NCBI GenBank assembly: GCA_023262125.1
Contig: JALRDT010000152.1
Coordinates: forward strand, 1-8,747
Direction of reading: 5' to 3'
Source: Candidatus Nanopelagicaceae bacterium
Lineage (GTDB): Bacteria > Actinomycetota > Actinomycetes > Nanopelagicales > Nanopelagicaceae
Length of the DNA: 8,747 nt
Below the pieces are notes generated by a model that was not told where the DNA came from, made no database searches, and saw only the letters and a list, made by a program, of their open reading frames with translations. The first letter of the stretch is position 1. The number at the start of each line of letters is the position of its first letter. Below, one piece after another: positions 5,307-8,747 of this stretch. The position numbers and the translations under genes are program-made.

Positions 5307-6244
5307 TTAATTGAATTCCATGTATCTAAAACCATCTGATCAATTCCACGTTTAGGCTGCCAATCTAAATAGCTTTTTGCTTTTGAAATATCTGCAATTA
5401 ATATCGCAGGGTCGCCTGCTCTACGTTGACTTTCAATGGCCGGAATTTTGTGCCCAACCGCTTTCTCAGCTGACGCAATAACCTGTTTTACTGAGTAGCC
5501 ATCCCCGGAACCTAAATTAATAATTTCGTGCTTATTTTCTGGCAGAGTTTCCAAAGCTTTAATATGCGCCTCAATTAAATCAATCACATGTATGTAATCT
5601 CTGATGCAAGTACCATCTTCAGTCGGCCAATCAACTCCAAATATCTTTACCGGAGCATCATTTGTTGCTTTCAAAATATTAGGAATTAAATGTGTTTCTG
5701 GATTATGTCTTTCAGCTAACCAGCCATTTGCACTTTGCAAGGCACCAGCAACATTGAAGTATCTAAGTGAAATTGCTGAGAATCCAGATGCGGCCACCAT
5801 TCGATCAATTTCAAGTTTTGTTGCGCCATAGGGGTTTTTTGGTGCCGGTTCATCGTTTTCAGAGATTGGTACGCGCTCAGGTTCGCCGTAGGTTGCAGCG
5901 GTAGAGGAGAGCACTATCTTCCTGATGCCATGTTCTTTCATCTTTGAAAAAAGAGCTTTAGATCCGCCAACATTTACTTCTTCATATAAATCAGGTTTCT
6001 CAACTGATTCGCCTACCAAAGATTTAGCTGCGAAATGCATTACCGCATCGCAGCCTGCAAGTGCTTCATCTAAATCTTGGTTGGATAGAAGAGAACCTTT
6101 AATAAATTTAGCCTGAGGTGGAATCACATCAGAATGACCTGTGCTCAAGTCATCTAATACAGTTACTTCATATCCAGCATCTAATAACATGGCGACGGCA
6201 GTTGCGCCAATATATCCCGCGCCGCCAGTAACCAGAATTCTCAA
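5303..6244 (-). CDS. galE: UDP-glucose 4-epimerase GalE
   Basis: This enzyme interconverts UDP-galactose and UDP-glucose with bound NAD, closing the Leloir cycle and also supplying UDP-galactose for surface sugars. It is a 313-residue short-chain dehydrogenase-type protein, somewhat shorter than the E. coli enzyme. The NAD-binding glycine loop TGGAGYIG is at residues 6-13, DDLSTGH follows strand 2, HFAAKSLVGESV matches the family, and the active site is SSTAATYG (Thr115 in the place of the usual Ser) with Tyr139-x-x-x-Lys143 in NPYGATK. RYFNVAGA and GDGYSVKQV are further family marks. The start codon is TTG: on the minus strand GAGG (6252-6255) lies seven bases before it, and the codon overlaps the galT stop in TTGA. 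This start puts MRILVTGGAGYIG at the N-terminus as expected. Substrate specificity as galactose epimerase is supported by its place between galT and galK. Confidence 0.96.
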   Translation of the reverse strand: MRILVTGGAGYIGATAVAMLLDAGYEVTVLDDLSTGHSDVIPPQAKFIKGSLLSNQDLDEALAGCDAVMHFAAKSLVGESVEKPDLYEEVNVGGSKALFSKMKEHGIRKIVLSSTAATYGEPERVPISENDEPAPKNPYGATKLEIDRMVAASGFSAISLRYFNVAGALQSANGWLAERHNPETHLIPNILKATNDAPVKIFGVDWPTEDGTCIRDYIHVIDLIEAHIKALETLPENKHEIINLGSGDGYSVKQVIASAEKAVGHKIPAIESQRRAGDPAILIADISKAKSYLDWQPKRGIDQMVLDTWNSIK

Positions 6245-7341
6245 AGTTTAACCTCACGCAATTGGGCTGCTGATTGTTCGGGAGTTACATCCATAATAAA
6301 AGCACCCATTGCAGATTCAGAACCCGCAAGATATTTCAATTTACCTGGCGCACGTCTTACAGATGTAATTTGCCAATGGAGTCTTAAAAGATCTCTGCCT
6401 TCTCGAACTGGAGCTTGATGCCATGCAGCGATATAAGCCATTGGTACGCCATAAACACCATCTAGGCGCTTCATAACTTCAAGAGCAATTTTAGGATATG
6501 AATCGCACTGCTCGATGGTTAGCTCCGTTAAGTCAGCAACTGGCGCAACTGGCGCAACATGAATTTCATATGGATAGCGGGCTGCGTAAGGAACATAAGC
6601 AATCCAATGTTCATTTTGGCAAACTATTCGAACTTTATCTGCGATTTCTCGTTTTACAATTTCATCAAACAGCACTCGACCAAATTCATGTTTGTAGCGT
6701 TTGGCAGCTGCCAACATTTTTTCAACACGAGGTGGCAGATACGAATAAGCATAAATTTGACCATGCGGATGATGCAGAGTTACACCAATTTCCTCGCCTC
6801 GGTTTTCAAAAGGGGCAATATGGCGGATATAAGGCTCTTTTGAGAGCTCATTGGTGCGATCTCGCCAAGCTTCTAGCAAAGTTCGTACCTGCGTAACCGT
6901 TAGATCGCAGAAAGATTGACCATGATCTGAATTGAAAACTATAACTTCACACTTACCAATTGCTTTACCTTCATCAGTTTCTGGTCCTGCATAATCCGGT
7001 AGCGCGTTATCACCCAATGGTGGCCTAAGTGAGGGCGATTTATTATCAAAAACCACTACTTCATAATCAGCTTCAGGTATCTCTGTCAACAACTTATCAT
7101 TTGTAGTGGGGCAGAGCGGGCAGAGCTCTTTAGGTGGCAAGAAGATTCGATTCTGGCGATGTGCGGAAATTGCAATCCACTCATTTACTAATGGATCAAA
7201 ACGAAGCTCACCAATACCAGGTTGCTCTTCTTTTGGTCTTTTGTCGACTGCTTTGCGTTCGGTTACTTTGCTGTCGTAGTAGCGGATTGTTCTGCCATCC
7301 GACATTTCACGATCAGTTCTTATTACACCGCGCAGTTCCAT
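6241..7341 (-). CDS. galT: Galactose-1-phosphate uridylyltransferase GalT
   Basis: GalT swaps UMP between UDP-glucose and galactose-1-phosphate, giving UDP-galactose and glucose-1-phosphate. The 366-residue protein has the family layout: ELRFDPLVNEWIAISAHRQN (45-64), a zinc-site CPLC (Cys74, Cys77), SDHGQSF with His140 as the probable third ligand, and ENRGEEIGVTLHHPHGQIYA containing HPHGQ, in which His191 fits the zinc ligand and His193 the nucleophile that carries UMP. The second half ends with WHQAP and LHWQI, as expected for GalT. The ATG at 7341 is 11 bases after the glpK stop, so it is cotranscribed with glpK. No ribosome binding site is evident; TAAGAT eight bases upstream could be a weak internal -10. 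A 9-base tandem repeat inside the gene produces VAPVAPVAD. Its 4-base overlap with galE suggests coupled translation. Confidence 0.97.
   Translation of the reverse strand: MELRGVIRTDREMSDGRTIRYYDSKVTERKAVDKRPKEEQPGIGELRFDPLVNEWIAISAHRQNRIFLPPKELCPLCPTTNDKLLTEIPEADYEVVVFDNKSPSLRPPLGDNALPDYAGPETDEGKAIGKCEVIVFNSDHGQSFCDLTVTQVRTLLEAWRDRTNELSKEPYIRHIAPFENRGEEIGVTLHHPHGQIYAYSYLPPRVEKMLAAAKRYKHEFGRVLFDEIVKREIADKVRIVCQNEHWIAYVPYAARYPYEIHVAPVAPVADLTELTIEQCDSYPKIALEVMKRLDGVYGVPMAYIAAWHQAPVREGRDLLRLHWQITSVRRAPGKLKYLAGSESAMGAFIMDVTPEQSAAQLREVKL
6252..6255 (-). promoter_or_regulatory. Ribosome binding site deciding the galE TTG start
   Basis: On the minus strand GAGG stands seven bases before the TTG at 6244-6242. 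This is the clearest Shine-Dalgarno sequence in the window and supports the unusual start codon over any downstream choice. Confidence 0.65.
6537..6558. repeat. 9-base tandem repeat inside galT
   Basis: CAACTGGCG occurs twice in direct succession (6537-6545 and 6546-6554), followed by a partial third copy CAAC. It keeps the frame and encodes the repeated VAP in HVAPVAPVAD of GalT. It is probably a small in-frame slippage duplication in a loop. Confidence 0.85.
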
Positions 7342-7352
7342 AGAAGGCTATC

Positions 7353-8747
7353 TTACTGGCTCAGTTCAGTTAATGCGAAAGTTCGTGTAACAGCCTTTTG
7401 CCATTTATCAAAGCCTGATTTTCGGGAGAGCTCATCACTCTGACATTTCCATGTATTTTCTTTGCGCCAAATTTTCTTAATTTGTTCGGTATTTTTCCAA
7501 ACCCCAACAGCTAATCCCGCAGCAAATGCTGCGCCTAGCGCAGTTGTTTCAGTAATAACTGGTTTGACTATATCAATCCCCATGATGTCCGATTGCATTT
7601 GCATACAGAGTTTGTTGTTAGTAATTCCACCATCAACACGCATCTCTTTCAATTTAATTCCAGAATCAGCTTCCATGGCATCAATGACCTCTTTAGTCTG
7701 AAAACAAATCGCTTCAAGCGCAGCTCTGGCAATATGTGCTTTGGTATTTGCTCTTGTTAATCCAATGATTACGCCTCGAGCATCACTTCGCCAATAAGGC
7801 GCGAAAAGCCCTGAAAATGCCGGGACAAAATAAACTCCGCCATTATCCGGAACAGATGAAGCCAAAGTTTCCACTTCTGCCGAGGAATTAATAATTCCTA
7901 ACTGATCTCTAAGCCATTGAATTGCAGATCCTGTAACCGCAACTGAACCTTCTAAAGCGTATTGGACTGGAGAACTACCCAATTTATATAGCACAGTAGT
8001 TATTAAGCCATTTTTTGATCTAACTAGATTCGAACCTGTGCTAATTAATGCAAAGTTTCCTGTGCCATAAGTTGTTTTAGATTCGCCTTTTTCAAAGCAG
8101 GTTTGCCCAACCATGGCAGCTTGTTGGTCACCAAGTATCGCTGATACTGGAATTCCGTCAGAGGTTTTACCAAAGATTTCTGATGAAGATCTAATCTCAG
8201 GCAACCAAGCTCGATTAATTTCAAAAATAGCCAGAAGTTCATCATCCCAATCTAGAGTCTCTAAATTCATAAGTTGGGTTCGAGATGCGTTAGTGACATC
8301 AGTTGCAAATTCACCCGTTAGATTGAAAAGTAGCCAAGAATCAATAGTTCCGAATGCTAAGTTGCTATTATCTATAATTTTATTTTTTAGCAACCAATTC
8401 ATCTTACTTGCAGAGAAGTAAGGCGCTATCGGAGTGCCACTCTTTTTGGTAATGAGCGCTTTGTTGCTCTCTGAAAATCTTTCTAAATAGTCGGCGGTAC
8501 GCGTATCCTGCCAAACAATGGCATTTGATAGTGGTTTACCAGATTTTCTGTCCCAGGCGACAACGGTTTCTCGTTGATTAGTAATACCTATTGCAGATAA
8601 ATCGCTCCTCTTTAAATTAGCTTTTGAAAGGGCACCTGAAATTACTTTTAAGGTATTAAGCCAAATTTCTTCAGCATCATGTTCGACCCAACCGGGATTT
8701 GGCAAAATCTGCTTATGTTCAATCTGTTCTTGCCCAACAATCTCACC
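7353..8747 (-). CDS. glpK: Glycerol kinase GlpK, 5' end beyond the window
   Basis: Glycerol kinase converts glycerol and ATP to sn-glycerol-3-phosphate, drawing diffusing glycerol into metabolism. The frame is open to the window edge and supplies 464 residues; about 25 at the N-terminus, including the DQGTTS phosphate loop, lie outside. The visible part begins GEIVGQEQIEHKQILPNPGW, then VEHDAEEIW, and follows the FGGY kinase order: AIGITNQRETVVAWD, AIVWQDTRT, FGTIDSWLLFNLTG, DVTNASRTQLMNL, ILGDQQAAMVGQ, KTTYGTGNF, ALEGSVAVTGSAIQWLRDQL, FSGLFAPYW and RVDGGITNNKLCMQMQSDI. A start at the TTG of 8705-8703 would delete the conserved region before PGWVEHD and is wrong. The match to glycerol kinase rather than another FGGY sugar kinase is strong (PGWVEHD, TNQRETVVAWD). 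It heads the galT-galE-galK unit within the window; any promoter or regulator lies further upstream. Confidence 0.96.
   Translation of the reverse strand, partial: GEIVGQEQIEHKQILPNPGWVEHDAEEIWLNTLKVISGALSKANLKRSDLSAIGITNQRETVVAWDRKSGKPLSNAIVWQDTRTADYLERFSESNKALITKKSGTPIAPYFSASKMNWLLKNKIIDNSNLAFGTIDSWLLFNLTGEFATDVTNASRTQLMNLETLDWDDELLAIFEINRAWLPEIRSSSEIFGKTSDGIPVSAILGDQQAAMVGQTCFEKGESKTTYGTGNFALISTGSNLVRSKNGLITTVLYKLGSSPVQYALEGSVAVTGSAIQWLRDQLGIINSSAEVETLASSVPDNGGVYFVPAFSGLFAPYWRSDARGVIIGLTRANTKAHIARAALEAICFQTKEVIDAMEADSGIKLKEMRVDGGITNNKLCMQMQSDIMGIDIVKPVITETTALGAAFAAGLAVGVWKNTEQIKKIWRKENTWKCQSDELSRKSGFDKWQKAVTRTFALTELSQ

Noticed and set aside
6498..6896. 132-codon and 94-codon plus-strand frames opposite galT
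   Set aside because: Both lie entirely within well-conserved galT sequence and their translations show no family resemblance.
8113..8421. 102-codon plus-strand frame opposite glpK
   Set aside because: It is a mirror frame of conserved glycerol kinase coding sequence with no support of its own.
8703..8705. TTG start for glycerol kinase at 8705
   Set aside because: The frame continues upstream with conserved glycerol kinase sequence (GEIVGQEQIEHKQI) to the window edge, so the true start is outside.

Overview
The window looks like a piece of a streamlined, moderately AT-rich actinobacterial genome. The primase, serine protease and galactose genes have an actinobacterial character, Shine-Dalgarno sequences are often missing, intergenic gaps are tiny and genes overlap. 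A freshwater planktonic lineage such as Nanopelagicales (acI) would fit, but that placement is my inference from gene style, not a computed phylogeny. The sequence is probably a metagenomic contig, because its first ~140 bases do not belong with the rest.

Layout, plus strand: bases 2 to ~145 encode the N-terminal part of a FabD-type malonyl-CoA:ACP transacylase with higher GC. It runs in frame into a DnaG primase (to 1672) that lacks its zinc-binding domain. This is almost certainly a chimeric join. Then come a tRNA-Asn(GTT) at 1737-1808 with its own promoter, a DoxX-like/Rieske iron-sulfur fusion protein with an internal twin-arginine motif (1842-2732), a secreted HtrA/DegP-type serine protease with a PDZ domain (2778-3893), and a single-domain ACT protein (3959-4198). 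A long perfect hairpin sits across the start codon of the ACT gene, and a promoter-like -10 hexamer lies in its loop.

Layout, minus strand (reading right to left): glycerol kinase glpK (5' end outside the window), then galT, galE and galK, tightly packed (11-nt gap, 4-nt overlap, 4-nt overlap). The whole set reads as one transcript that meets the ACT gene tail to tail, with both stop codons inside a shared TTAATTAA palindrome.

How the genes work together: galK, galT and galE form the complete Leloir core (galactose to galactose-1-P to UDP-galactose/UDP-glucose plus glucose-1-P). Placing glycerol kinase first in the same unit suggests joint use of galactose and glycerol, for example from galactosylglycerol released from algal or cyanobacterial galactolipids. 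The plus-strand genes are housekeeping (primase, tRNA), envelope redox (DoxX-Rieske), envelope protein quality control (HtrA) and probable amino-acid sensing (ACT). They show no obvious shared pathway. I found no mobile element, CRISPR array, phage gene or defence system.
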